This document shows positions 1 to 5,315 of a stretch of 8,016 nt of DNA, piece by piece. The DNA comes from Actinomycetes bacterium (GTDB taxonomy: Bacteria; Actinomycetota; Actinomycetes; Actinomycetales; Cellulomonadaceae), in the NCBI GenBank assembly GCA_023389545.1, contig JAEWEI010000386.1, forward strand, positions 1-8,016, given 5' to 3'. The notes beneath the pieces were generated by a model. That model made no database searches. It was given only the letters and a program-made list of their open reading frames with translations, and was not told the DNA's origin. Every line of letters starts with the position of its first letter. Position 1 is the stretch's first letter. The position numbers and the translations under genes were made by a program.

Positions 1-9
1 CACTCCACC
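1..9 (-). tRNA. 5' end of a second tRNA-Cys gene (partial, cut by window edge)
   Basis: Read on the minus strand, the first nine bases of the window give GGTGGAGTG. This is identical to the 5' acceptor strand and following two bases of the complete tRNA-Cys(GCA) at 4940-5010. The match continues into the 5' flank: bases 1-15 agree with 5002-5016 at 14 of 15 positions. It also sits just downstream of a tRNA-Gly(GCC) in the same order as in the complete cluster. The anticodon lies outside the window, so identity rests on nine bases plus context; it could be a remnant rather than a working gene. Confidence 0.55.
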
Positions 10-41
10 ATGAGAGCCGGTCCCGGCCGGCGCGCGACCAA

Positions 42-165
42 GATCCATCTCCGAGCGGACGACGGGATTCGAACCCGCGACCCTCACCTTGGCAAGGTGA
101 TGCTCTACCACTGAGCCACGTCCGCACGACGGTCCCACCGGCTCTCACCGGCGTTTCCCGTGCGT
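42..165 (-). repeat. direct repeat unit 1 (tRNA-Gly plus leader)
   Basis: This segment corresponds to 5054-5178 in the same orientation. Bases 42-125 and 5054-5137 are identical (84 bp: 12 bp of 3' flank plus the tRNA gene). The leader side (126-165) is similar but diverged, sharing CGGCTCTCACCGGCGTT and GTGCGT. The offset between units is 5012 bp. Confidence 0.93.
54..125 (-). tRNA. tRNA-Gly(GCC), copy 1
   Basis: On the minus strand this 72-nt segment folds as a complete cloverleaf. The 7-bp acceptor stem is GCGGACG paired with CGTCCGC. There is a D arm, an anticodon stem TCACC/GGTGA enclosing TTGCCAA, and a T arm with TTCGAAT in the loop. The anticodon is GCC, decoding glycine GGC and GGU. 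The discriminator base is U, as is usual for bacterial tRNA-Gly, and CCA is not encoded (the next bases are CGG). The gene is base-for-base identical to the copy at 5066-5137. It appears to be the first gene of a minus-strand transcript running on into a tRNA-Cys at the window edge. Confidence 0.96.
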
Positions 166-169
166 GAGA

Positions 170-175
170 ACAATA
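170..175 (-). promoter_or_regulatory. -10 box of tRNA-Gly copy 1
   Basis: The minus strand reads TATTGT here, a good fit to the sigma-70 type TANNNT hexamer, 44 nt upstream of the mature 5' end of tRNA-Gly. It lies at almost the same distance from the conserved leader block (GTGCGT on the plus strand) as the TAGAGT box of copy 2 at 5184-5189. A -35 candidate is weak: GTGACA lies upstream, but the spacer would be about 20 nt. The call rests on sequence match and positional conservation between the two copies. Confidence 0.5.
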
Positions 176-212
176 GCCGACTCTGCGGGTGGTGGTGTCA
201 CCCGGCTCGCCG

Positions 213-241
213 TTGCCACCATGGCTGGGGGGTTCCATGCT
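213..241 (+). promoter_or_regulatory. possible promoter of the small lipoprotein gene
   Basis: TTGCCA (213-218) and CATGCT (236-241) are separated by exactly 17 bp and lie about 50 bp upstream of the ATG at 290. TTGCCA is a fair -35 hexamer, but the -10 lacks the first T. It is suggestive only: in such GC-rich DNA a match of this quality can occur by chance. Confidence 0.3.
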
Positions 242-289
242 GGTTCTCCCGGTCCGCACAGGCGGATTCCCGGGAGGGGGAGGCGCGGC

Positions 290-610
290 ATGGCACGACG
301 AGGTGTGTGGATCGCGGTCCTGGTCGTGGGGCTCGCCGTGGTGGCCACGGGATGCGCACCAGGGCCCAACTACGCGGCACAGGCGGGCGGCGGCGACCCC
401 GCGGGCTTCTGGCTCGGCCTCTGGCAGGGCCTCATCAGCCCGATCGTCTTCGTCATCTCGTTGTTCACGGACACGATCAACATCTACGAGGTCGACAACA
501 ACGGGAACTGGTACAACTTCGGTTTCATGCTCGGCGTGTCCTTCGCGTTCGGCGGCGCGGCTGGCTCAGGCGGCGCCGGGCGCCGGCGGCGTCGTCGGGG
601 ACACGCCTGA
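290..610 (+). CDS. small predicted lipoprotein with two hydrophobic segments
   Basis: A 106-residue protein of unknown function. The N-terminus is a classic signal sequence: MARR, a hydrophobic run (residues 6-19), then A-T-G-C with Cys22 as the probable lipidated residue. Ala at lipobox -3 is less usual than Leu or Val. After a short Gly/Ala linker come a hydrophobic stretch (about 40-60), the polar motif DTINIYEVDNNGNWYNFGF (61-79), a second small-residue hydrophobic stretch (about 77-97) and an all-arginine tail ending RRGHA. The start was chosen because a strong purine-rich ribosome site (GGGAGGGGGAGG) precedes ATG 290. The longer frame to 164 has no such site and would bury the signal peptide. 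I recall similar short proteins with the NNGNWYNFGF signature in other bacteria but cannot name a family or function. It stands alone, divergent from tRNA-Gly copy 1 and 56 bp before the next gene. Confidence 0.78.
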   Translation: MARRGVWIAVLVVGLAVVATGCAPGPNYAAQAGGGDPAGFWLGLWQGLISPIVFVISLFTDTINIYEVDNNGNWYNFGFMLGVSFAFGGAAGSGGAGRRRRRRGHA

Positions 611-666
611 CCAGCCCGGACTCGCGGCGCGTGGAATAGCGCCGCCGCCCCGGCGATTGGGTGGAC

Positions 667-1353
667 ATGAGCTCACCTATCACCGTCCATGTGTGGTCCG
701 ACATCGCGTGCCCGTGGTGCTTCGTCGGCAAGCGCCGCTTCGAGCGGGCCGTGGCAGACTTCGACGGCGACGTCGTCGTGGAGTACCACTCGTTCGAGCT
801 GGCGCCTGACACGCCAGTCGACTTCGAGGGCAGCGAGGTGGACTTCCTCGCGCGGCACAAGGGCATGCCCGAGGCGCAGGTCGCCCAGATGCTCGGCCAG
901 ATGACCGCGCTCGCCGCAGGGGAGGGCCTCGCGTTCGACTTCGCGTCGGTCCGGCACACCAAGACCCTGCTCGCCCACCAGGCGCTGCACCACGCGAAGT
1001 CGCACGGCAAGCAGCTCGAGTTGGTGGAGCGGTTGTTCAGCGCCTACTTCGAGCAGGGCCGGCACGTCGGCCGCGCGGATGAGCTCGCCGAGCTGGCGGC
1101 GGAGGTGGGGCTCGACAGGGCCGACCTGCTCGAGGCGCTTGCCGACGGCCGCCATGCCCCCGCGGTGGAGGCGGACATCGCCGCCGCCCAGCAACTCGGC
1201 ATCCAGGGCGTGCCGTTCTACGTCATCGACGACAGGTACGGGATCTCGGGCGCGCAGTCGCCTGACGTCTTCCGCTCGGCGCTGGAACGGGCTGCGCAGG
1301 ACCGTGCGGCGTCGGGCGAGGGCGCGGACGCGGCAGTGGCAGGCGGGCGATGA
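667..1353 (+). CDS. FrnE-like DsbA-family thiol oxidoreductase
   Basis: A 228-residue cytoplasmic protein of the DsbA-like thioredoxin fold, FrnE/2-hydroxychromene-2-carboxylate isomerase subgroup. It has beta strand 1 (ITVHVWSD), the redox motif CPWC at residues 15-18, and a long helical insertion (about 55-160). The cis-proline loop GIQGVPFYVIDDRYGISGAQ is centred on Pro183, followed by a C-terminal helix. Length is typical for the group. There is no signal peptide, so it probably acts in the cytosol; FrnE proteins are linked to polyketide tailoring or oxidative-stress disulfide chemistry, but the substrate cannot be read from sequence. ATG 667 is preferred because it begins directly at the conserved strand. 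GTG 661, two codons earlier in frame, is possible, and neither has a good ribosome site. The stop overlaps the ATG of the next small ORF (ATGA), so the two are probably translationally coupled. Confidence 0.92.
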   Translation: MSSPITVHVWSDIACPWCFVGKRRFERAVADFDGDVVVEYHSFELAPDTPVDFEGSEVDFLARHKGMPEAQVAQMLGQMTALAAGEGLAFDFASVRHTKTLLAHQALHHAKSHGKQLELVERLFSAYFEQGRHVGRADELAELAAEVGLDRADLLEALADGRHAPAVEADIAAAQQLGIQGVPFYVIDDRYGISGAQSPDVFRSALERAAQDRAASGEGADAAVAGGR

Positions 1354-1505
1354 GCGCGGTGGACGGCCACGAGCCCAGCAGCCCTCAGAGTCTGCCGGTG
1401 CGCCTCGCGGGGCCCTTGGCTCCCTGGGGCGACGCCGACGCGGGAACGTGCGTGGACGGCGTCTGCGCGCTGCCTGAGGCTGACGCGGGCACGCCGACCG
1501 CCTGA
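1350..1505 (+). CDS. 51-residue ORF with CX4C motif, overlapping the FrnE-like gene
   Basis: This short frame starts with the ATG of an ATGA stop/start overlap with the upstream oxidoreductase and ends at TGA 1503-1505, directly against the terminator hairpin. The product begins MSAVDGHEPSS, has a proline/leucine-rich middle (LPVRLAGPLAPWGD) and then the cysteine pair TCVDGVCALPE (Cys34 and Cys39), ending ADAGTPTA. Third codon positions are mostly G or C, as in real genes here. A purine-rich stretch (GGCAGGCGGG) precedes the ATG. The two cysteines could bind a metal or form a disulfide and so be a substrate or partner of the neighbouring CPWC protein, but this is inference from position only. 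No family is recognised. It could be a fortuitous frame, although the 4-nt overlap and the fit up to the terminator argue for a gene. Confidence 0.55.
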   Translation: MSAVDGHEPSSPQSLPVRLAGPLAPWGDADAGTCVDGVCALPEADAGTPTA

Positions 1506-1550
1506 GGCCCCGGCCGCACCGGCGAGTCGCCTGCCGGTGCGGCCGGGGCC
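1506..1550. terminator. bidirectional hairpin terminator between convergent genes
   Basis: A perfect 17-bp inverted repeat: arm 1506-1522 (GGCCCCGGCCGCACCGG), an 11-nt loop, arm 1534-1550. It sits 1 nt after the stop of the 51-residue ORF and 5 nt beyond the ilvD stop, the place expected for a shared terminator of two converging transcripts. There is no T-run on either side, which is common for hairpin terminators in high-GC actinomycetes. Confidence 0.85.
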
Positions 1551-1555
1551 GTGGA

Positions 1556-3433
1556 CTACTTGCCTGCGCCGCGCGCCGCCGCCCGGGCCTCCAGCAGGCT
1601 CACGTCCCGCACAGCGCCCTTGTCGGCCGAGAGTGCCATGGCGGCGTAGGCGCGCAGGGCAGGGGACACCACGCGGTCGCGGGTGCGCGGGTGGTAGCCG
1701 CCGTCGGCCTCCAGCTGCGCGCGGCGGGCGGCCAGCACCTCGTCGGGCACGTCGAGGCGGATGGACCGGTTCGGGATGTCGATGACGATCGTGTCGCCGT
1801 CCTCGACCAGCGCGATCGCGCCGCCGGCGGCGGCCTCGGGGGAGACGTGGCCGATGGACAGCCCGGACGTCCCACCGGAGAAGCGGCCGTCGGTGACCAG
1901 AGCGCACGCCTTCCCGAGCCCGAGCCCCTTGAGGTACGACGTCGGGTAGAGCATCTCCTGCATGCCGGGCCCGCCGCGGGGGCCCTCGTAGCGGATGACC
2001 ACCACGTCGCCGGCCTTCACACGCTTGGAGAGGATCGCCTCGACGGCGTCATCCTGCGACTCGACGACGAGCGCCGGGCCGGAGAACGTCCAGATCGACT
2101 CGTCGACGCCCGCCGTCTTGACGATGCAGCCGTCCTCGGAGAGGTTCCCGCGCAGCACCGCGAGGCCACCGTCCACCGAGTAGGCGTGCTCGACGTCGCG
2201 GATGCAGCCGTTCGCCGCGTCCACGTCGAGCTCGTCCCACCGTGAGGACTGCGAGAACGCCTTCGCGGAGCGTTGACGGCCCGGTCCCGCGTGGAACAGC
2301 TCGATGGCCTCCTCGGACGCCGACCCACCGCGCACGTCCCACTCCTTGAGCCAGGACTCGAGCGAGGGGGAGTGCACCGAGTGCACGTCCTCGTGCAGCA
2401 GGCCCGCGCGGTGCAGCTCGCCGAGGATGGCGGGGATGCCACCGGCGCGGTGCACGTCCTCCATCAGGTAGATGCCGTTCGGCGCGACCTTGGACAGGCA
2501 CGGCACCTGGCGTGAGCGAGCCTCGATATCGGTGAGCGTGTAGTCGAGCTCGGCCTCATGCGCCGCCGCGAGCAGGTGCAGCACCGTGTTGGTCGAGCCG
2601 CCCATCGCGATGTCCAGCGCCATGGCGTTGTCGAAGGCCGCGTGGGTGGCGATCGCGCGCGGCAGCACGCTCGCGTCGTCCTGCTCGTAGTACCGACGGG
2701 TGATCTCCACGGCGGTGCGGCCGGCGTCCTCGTACAGCGCCCGGCGGGCGGTGTGCGTCGCGAGCGTCGAGCCGTTGCCCGGCAGGCCCAGGCCGAGCGC
2801 CTCGATGAGGCAGTTCATCGAGTTCGCGGTGAACATCCCCGAGCAGGAGCCGCACGTGGGGCACGCGGCCTCCTCGATGCGGTCGATGTCCGCGTCGGAG
2901 ACCTTGTCGTCCACCGCCTCGGCGATCGCCGTCACCAGGTTGAGGCCGGTGCGGGTCGTGCCGTCCGTGAGCGTGGCCGAGCCGCCCTCCATCGGGCCAC
3001 CCGAGACGAACACCGTCGGGATGTTGAGCCGCAACGCGGCCATGAGCATCCCGGGGGTGATCTTGTCGCAGTTGGAGATGCAGACCAGGGCGTCGGCCCG
3101 GTGCGCCTCGACCATGTACTCGACAGAGTCGGCGATCAGGTCCCGCGAGGGCAGCGAGTAGAGCATGCCGGCGTGGCCCATCGCGATCCCGTCGTCGACG
3201 GCGATGGTGTTGAACTCGCGTGCCACGCCCCCGGCCTCATGGATCGCCTCCGAGACGATGCGCCCCACCGGCTGCAGGTGGGTGTGGCCGGGCACGAACT
3301 CGGTGAAGCTGTTCGCGACGGCGACGATCGGCTTGCCGATGTCCTCGCGGGCCACGCCGGCGGCGCGCAGCAGCGCGCGGGCTCCGGCCATGTTCCTGCC
3401 GTGGGTGACTGTGCGTGAGCGGAGCTGGGGCAT
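1556..3433 (-). CDS. ilvD: dihydroxy-acid dehydratase
   Basis: Removes water from 2,3-dihydroxy-isovalerate and 2,3-dihydroxy-3-methylvalerate, giving the keto acids that become valine, leucine and isoleucine. The 625-residue product is the long E. coli-like form and aligns with it end to end: [12 protein letters not shown] near the start, [13 protein letters not shown] (41-53), [24 protein letters not shown] with Cys122, and [18 protein letters not shown] (191-208). Near the C-terminus are [19 protein letters not shown] and [19 protein letters not shown], which holds the expected catalytic serine. The iron-sulfur cluster should be held through Cys122 and the 191-197 cysteines. The position where plant and mycobacterial [2Fe-2S] enzymes have a Cys-Asn motif reads NSFTEF here, as in E. 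coli. ATG 3433 gives the [14 protein letters not shown] start matching E. coli; GTG 3439 adds two residues. A GGTGATGAG stretch upstream may act as ribosome site. No other ilv gene is in the window. Confidence 0.98.
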   Translation of the reverse strand: MPQLRSRTVTHGRNMAGARALLRAAGVAREDIGKPIVAVANSFTEFVPGHTHLQPVGRIVSEAIHEAGGVAREFNTIAVDDGIAMGHAGMLYSLPSRDLIADSVEYMVEAHRADALVCISNCDKITPGMLMAALRLNIPTVFVSGGPMEGGSATLTDGTTRTGLNLVTAIAEAVDDKVSDADIDRIEEAACPTCGSCSGMFTANSMNCLIEALGLGLPGNGSTLATHTARRALYEDAGRTAVEITRRYYEQDDASVLPRAIATHAAFDNAMALDIAMGGSTNTVLHLLAAAHEAELDYTLTDIEARSRQVPCLSKVAPNGIYLMEDVHRAGGIPAILGELHRAGLLHEDVHSVHSPSLESWLKEWDVRGGSASEEAIELFHAGPGRQRSAKAFSQSSRWDELDVDAANGCIRDVEHAYSVDGGLAVLRGNLSEDGCIVKTAGVDESIWTFSGPALVVESQDDAVEAILSKRVKAGDVVVIRYEGPRGGPGMQEMLYPTSYLKGLGLGKACALVTDGRFSGGTSGLSIGHVSPEAAAGGAIALVEDGDTIVIDIPNRSIRLDVPDEVLAARRAQLEADGGYHPRTRDRVVSPALRAYAAMALSADKGAVRDVSLLEARAAARGAGK

Positions 3434-3517
3434 GTGCACATCTCATCACCCCCGCGTGGGTGGTGGCGGCATTGACCGGGCGATGGACACCTGCGGCCTA
3501 TGAGGCGCCCGGGATCT

Positions 3518-3557
3518 CCCCTGCCGCCCCACACGTGGCCTTCGTCCCAGGCAGGGG
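3518..3557. repeat. 8-bp inverted repeat in the ilvD/flavodoxin divergent intergenic region
   Basis: CCCCTGCC (3518-3525) and GGCAGGGG (3550-3557) form a perfect inverted repeat around a 24-nt centre. They lie in the 213-bp gap (3434-3646) between divergently read ilvD and the flavodoxin-like gene. It could be an operator or an RNA hairpin in a leader, but at this GC content it may also be chance. The rest of the gap holds no ORF with coding character. Confidence 0.3.
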
Positions 3558-3571
3558 CGCTGTCGGCGGCC

Positions 3572-3577
3572 TAGGTT
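3572..3577 (+). promoter_or_regulatory. candidate -10 box for the flavodoxin-like gene
   Basis: TAGGTT matches the TANNNT pattern of actinobacterial -10 boxes and lies 69 bp upstream of ATG 3647. No recognisable -35 hexamer is seen at 16-19 bp upstream, so the call is weak. Confidence 0.3.
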
Positions 3578-3646
3578 CGCCTGGGGCCCGACCGACCCGC
3601 GCGGCGCGCCCCGAGCATCCCGCGGGCCGATCGACTGGAGCCCCGC

Positions 3647-4180
3647 ATGCCCGTCCTCGTCGCCTACGCCACCAAGTACGGCGCCACCCGCGGGATCGCC
3701 GAGCACATCGCCCGCGAGCTCACGGACGCCGGGCAACCTGCTGAGGCGCTGCCGTCCGCCGCCGTGCACGACCTCAGCGCGTACTCGGCGGTCATCGTCG
3801 GCAGCGCCGTCTTCGTCGGGAAGTGGCATCGCGACGCCCGCCACTTCGTGCGCCGTCACGGCGAACAACTCCGCCAGCGGCCGGTGTGGCTGTTCAGCAG
3901 CGGCCCGCTCGGCGATGCGACACACGACAAGGAGGGCAAAGACCTGGTCGAGGCATCTCAGCCCCTCGACCTCGCCAAGCACGTCGAGGCGACGGACGCC
4001 CGCGGCACGACCGTCTTCTTCGGCGCCCTCGACGCCGCGCGGCTCGACGGGCCCGGCCGGCTCATGATGCGCCTCCCCGCGGCGCGCGGGGTCATGGTCG
4101 AAGGGGACTTCCGAGACTGGGCCGCGATCGGCGAGTGGGCCCGGTCGATCGCGGCCGAGCTCTCAGACGCAGCGGCCTGA
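3647..4180 (+). CDS. flavodoxin-domain protein, HemG-like
   Basis: A 177-residue soluble protein with a flavodoxin fold. It opens VLVAYATKYGATRGIAEHIA: beta strand 1 followed by the FMN phosphate loop T-K-Y-G-A-T (residues 9-14). A second strand, AVIVGSAVFVGKWH (about 48-61), is followed by a helix DARHFVRRHGEQL. The C-terminal part (FFGALDAARLDGPGRLMMR, then DFRDWAAIGEWARSIAAEL) resembles E. coli HemG, the menaquinone-dependent protoporphyrinogen oxidase, in order and spacing. HemG activity is not implied, because actinobacterial flavodoxin-domain proteins of this group are often of unknown electron-transfer role and no haem gene is adjacent. The start is well supported: GGAG at 3637-3640 lies 6 nt before ATG. 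It is divergent from ilvD and convergent with the next gene, with 40 bp between stops and no clear terminator. Confidence 0.9.
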   Translation: MPVLVAYATKYGATRGIAEHIARELTDAGQPAEALPSAAVHDLSAYSAVIVGSAVFVGKWHRDARHFVRRHGEQLRQRPVWLFSSGPLGDATHDKEGKDLVEASQPLDLAKHVEATDARGTTVFFGALDAARLDGPGRLMMRLPAARGVMVEGDFRDWAAIGEWARSIAAELSDAAA

Positions 4181-4220
4181 GAGAGAGCGACTCGGGCCCG
4201 CGATCCCTCACGCGGCGCGG

Positions 4221-4688
4221 TCAGGCCGCGCCGGCCCCGCGCAGCCGGCGCAAGGTCCCGTGGGCCGGTGCTGCCAGCGGCCCGAGCGCGACGAGGTAGC
4301 GGCGCCCGTCCGAGGTCGTGATCTCCACCGCCTCGTCGTCACCCGTGCTGATGAGCACCCCCCGCTTCCGGTGGCTGCCCTTGATCCCCCAGCCGCCGAA
4401 GTCCTCGAAGGGCCGCACGGTCCGCAGGCGAACGGACTCGATGTCCTCCCACCGGATCGTGCGGCGCCAGAACGGTGCGAGTGCGACGGCGACGCGTCTC
4501 TCGTCGGCATACAGGGCCGCGCCTGTGAAGAACACGATGACCAGGAGCAGCCCGATCGCCACCCCGACGGCGATCCACTCGGCGGCGGACGACGCAGTCG
4601 CGGCGACGACGACGGCCACGAGCGCCGGGCCGATGCCGATCATGAGCCGAAGGCCGGGATGGAAGGGGCTGAAAGCGATACGGCGCAT
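4221..4688 (-). CDS. small membrane protein with PH-like domain
   Basis: A 155-residue protein with two adjacent transmembrane helices near the N-terminus (about 13-33 and 37-58), then a soluble domain. ADERRVAVALAPFWRRTIRWEDIESVRLRTVRPFEDFGGWGIKG and the later RGVLISTGDDEAVEITTSDGRRYLVALGP are typical of the bacterial PH-like domains in small actinobacterial membrane proteins, where the FGGWGI and GV.I..G.AVEI elements recur. The soluble domain probably faces the cytoplasm; the role is unknown. The start is ATG 4688, preceded by AGAAGGTG at good spacing. The open frame continues upstream to 5009, but that part reads through the tRNA-Val and tRNA-Cys genes and is not coding. It is convergent with the flavodoxin-like gene and lies downstream of the tRNA operon terminator, so it needs its own promoter. 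Confidence 0.85.
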   Translation of the reverse strand: MRRIAFSPFHPGLRLMIGIGPALVAVVVAATASSAAEWIAVGVAIGLLLVIVFFTGAALYADERRVAVALAPFWRRTIRWEDIESVRLRTVRPFEDFGGWGIKGSHRKRGVLISTGDDEAVEITTSDGRRYLVALGPLAAPAHGTLRRLRGAGAA

Positions 4689-4803
4689 CACACACCTTCT
4701 GAGTGGCTGGCTCGATGACGACTGCTTCGCGCGTCGCAGGCTACCGAGGTGGCAGATCGGATGGGGCGTCATCGGCAGGGGCGCTTCCCACGGGGGAACG
4801 ACG

Positions 4804-4832
4804 AAGGCCCCAGGTCGATGACCTGGGGCCTT
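4804..4832 (-). terminator. terminator of the Gly-Cys-Val tRNA operon
   Basis: A perfect 12-bp stem (AAGGCCCCAGGT and ACCTGGGGCCTT) with a 5-nt loop begins 2 nt after the encoded CCA end of tRNA-Val on the minus strand. The last pairs are A-T, so the transcript ends in UU within the stem, followed by CGUCGUU. Position and strength make it the intrinsic terminator of the tRNA transcript. Confidence 0.9.
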
Positions 4833-4834
4833 GC

Positions 4835-4909
4835 TGGTGGGCGATACTGGGATCGAACCAGTGACCTCTTCCGTGTCAGGGAAGCGCGCTACCGCTGCGC
4901 CAATCGCCC
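4835..4909 (-). tRNA. tRNA-Val(GAC)
   Basis: The minus strand gives a full cloverleaf: acceptor GGGCGAT paired with ATCGCCC, anticodon arm CTTCC-CTGACAC-GGAAG with anticodon GAC (valine GUC and GUU), and T arm CTGG-TTCGATC-CCAG. The discriminator is A and CCA is encoded (4835-4837 on the plus strand read TGG), unlike the neighbouring Gly and Cys genes. It is the last gene of the Gly-Cys-Val transcript, 30 bp after tRNA-Cys and directly before the terminator. Confidence 0.97.
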
Positions 4910-4939
4910 AAATGGGTGGTACTGCTGGATGGTGCTGCG

Positions 4940-5010
4940 AGGTGGAGATGGGATTCGAACCCACGTATACGGCTTTGCAGGCCGCTGCCTCGCCACTCGG
5001 CCACTCCACC
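4940..5010 (-). tRNA. tRNA-Cys(GCA)
   Basis: The minus strand folds with acceptor GGTGGAG paired with CTCCACC, anticodon arm CGGC-CTGCAAA-GCCG with anticodon GCA (cysteine), and T arm with TTCGAAT in the loop. The discriminator is U, the usual identity base for bacterial tRNA-Cys, and CCA is not encoded. It lies 55 bp downstream of tRNA-Gly copy 2 and 30 bp upstream of tRNA-Val, so the three are probably one transcript. Its 5' end is repeated at the left edge of the window (1-9). Confidence 0.97.
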
Positions 5011-5053
5011 CTGAGATCGTGCTCCCCAGCGGTGCACGAGTGCGCCGATCAAG

Positions 5054-5178
5054 GATCCATCTCCGAGCGGACGACGGGATTCGAACCCGCGACCCTCACC
5101 TTGGCAAGGTGATGCTCTACCACTGAGCCACGTCCGCGCGACACTCCCGCTCGGCTCTCACCGGCGTTCCGTGTGCGT
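5054..5178 (-). repeat. direct repeat unit 2 (tRNA-Gly plus leader)
   Basis: This is the partner of the unit at 42-165. The shared leader block CGGCTCTCACCGGCGTT lies just upstream of the mature tRNA 5' end in both, so the duplication includes transcribed leader and not only the tRNA body. Beyond the GTGCGT block the promoters themselves differ in sequence. Confidence 0.93.
5066..5137 (-). tRNA. tRNA-Gly(GCC), copy 2
   Basis: Identical over all 72 nt to the copy at 54-125: anticodon GCC, discriminator U, no encoded CCA. It is the promoter-proximal gene of the Gly-Cys-Val operon. Identity to copy 1 continues for 12 further bases on the 3' side, and about 40 bases of leader on the 5' side are also similar. 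Confidence 0.97.
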
Positions 5179-5183
5179 CCCAG

Positions 5184-5214
5184 ACTCTAACTGACGAGTT
5201 CGGCGTGCGTCCAA
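5184..5214 (-). promoter_or_regulatory. promoter of the Gly-Cys-Val tRNA operon
   Basis: On the minus strand TTGGAC (5209-5214) and TAGAGT (5184-5189) are separated by 19 bp and lie 46 nt upstream of the tRNA-Gly 5' end. Both hexamers are good, but the spacer is longer than the usual 17. The -10 position corresponds to the TATTGT of copy 1. Confidence 0.5.
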
Positions 5215-5258
5215 CCGGCCTCCTTTCGGCGGCCCCGCGAGGTCCCGGCCGGGGTCGG

Positions 5259-5264
5259 TACGGT
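5259..5264 (+). promoter_or_regulatory. candidate -10 box of pabB
   Basis: TACGGT fits TANNNT. Its expected transcription start, 6-7 nt downstream, falls at about 5271, which is itself a GTG in the pabB frame. The transcript could therefore be leaderless from GTG 5271 or have a 45-nt leader to ATG 5316. No convincing -35 is visible. Confidence 0.4.
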
Positions 5265-5315
5265 GTCGCTGTGCCTGTGACCAGCCGCGACACCCGGGTC
5301 ACGCCAGAGGTGCCC

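Noticed and set aside
164..289. Longer start for the small lipoprotein at ATG 164
   Set aside because: It would place 42 extra residues before a clear signal peptide, overlaps the tRNA-Gly promoter on the other strand and lacks a ribosome site.
2558..3418. 286-residue plus-strand open frame antisense to ilvD, and similar long frames opposite other genes
   Set aside because: Long antisense frames are expected opposite GC-rich genes. The residues are dominated by R, A, G, V and H with no domain, and ilvD itself is unambiguous.
4181..4220. Terminator between the convergent flavodoxin-like and PH-domain genes
   Set aside because: Only short GC palindromes (such as CGGGCCCG) are present; no stem comparable to the other two terminators could be drawn.
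4689..5009. Minus-strand extension of the PH-domain protein to a 262-residue frame
   Set aside because: The added N-terminal part is translation through tRNA-Val, tRNA-Cys and the operon terminator, giving the familiar false tRNA peptides (VGSNPIS, VTGSIPVSPT). A good ribosome site at ATG 4688 marks the real start.
4749..5126. Plus-strand frames across the tRNA cluster (peptides such as GIRTHVYGFAG and GIRTRDPHLGK)
   Set aside because: These are the classic spurious products of reading antisense to tRNA genes; they are not proteins.
42..5137. Genomic island or prophage between the two tRNA-Gly copies
   Set aside because: The enclosed genes are ordinary chromosomal ones (ilvD, FrnE-like, flavodoxin-like) with the same codon style as the flanks, and there is no integrase, excisionase or phage gene.
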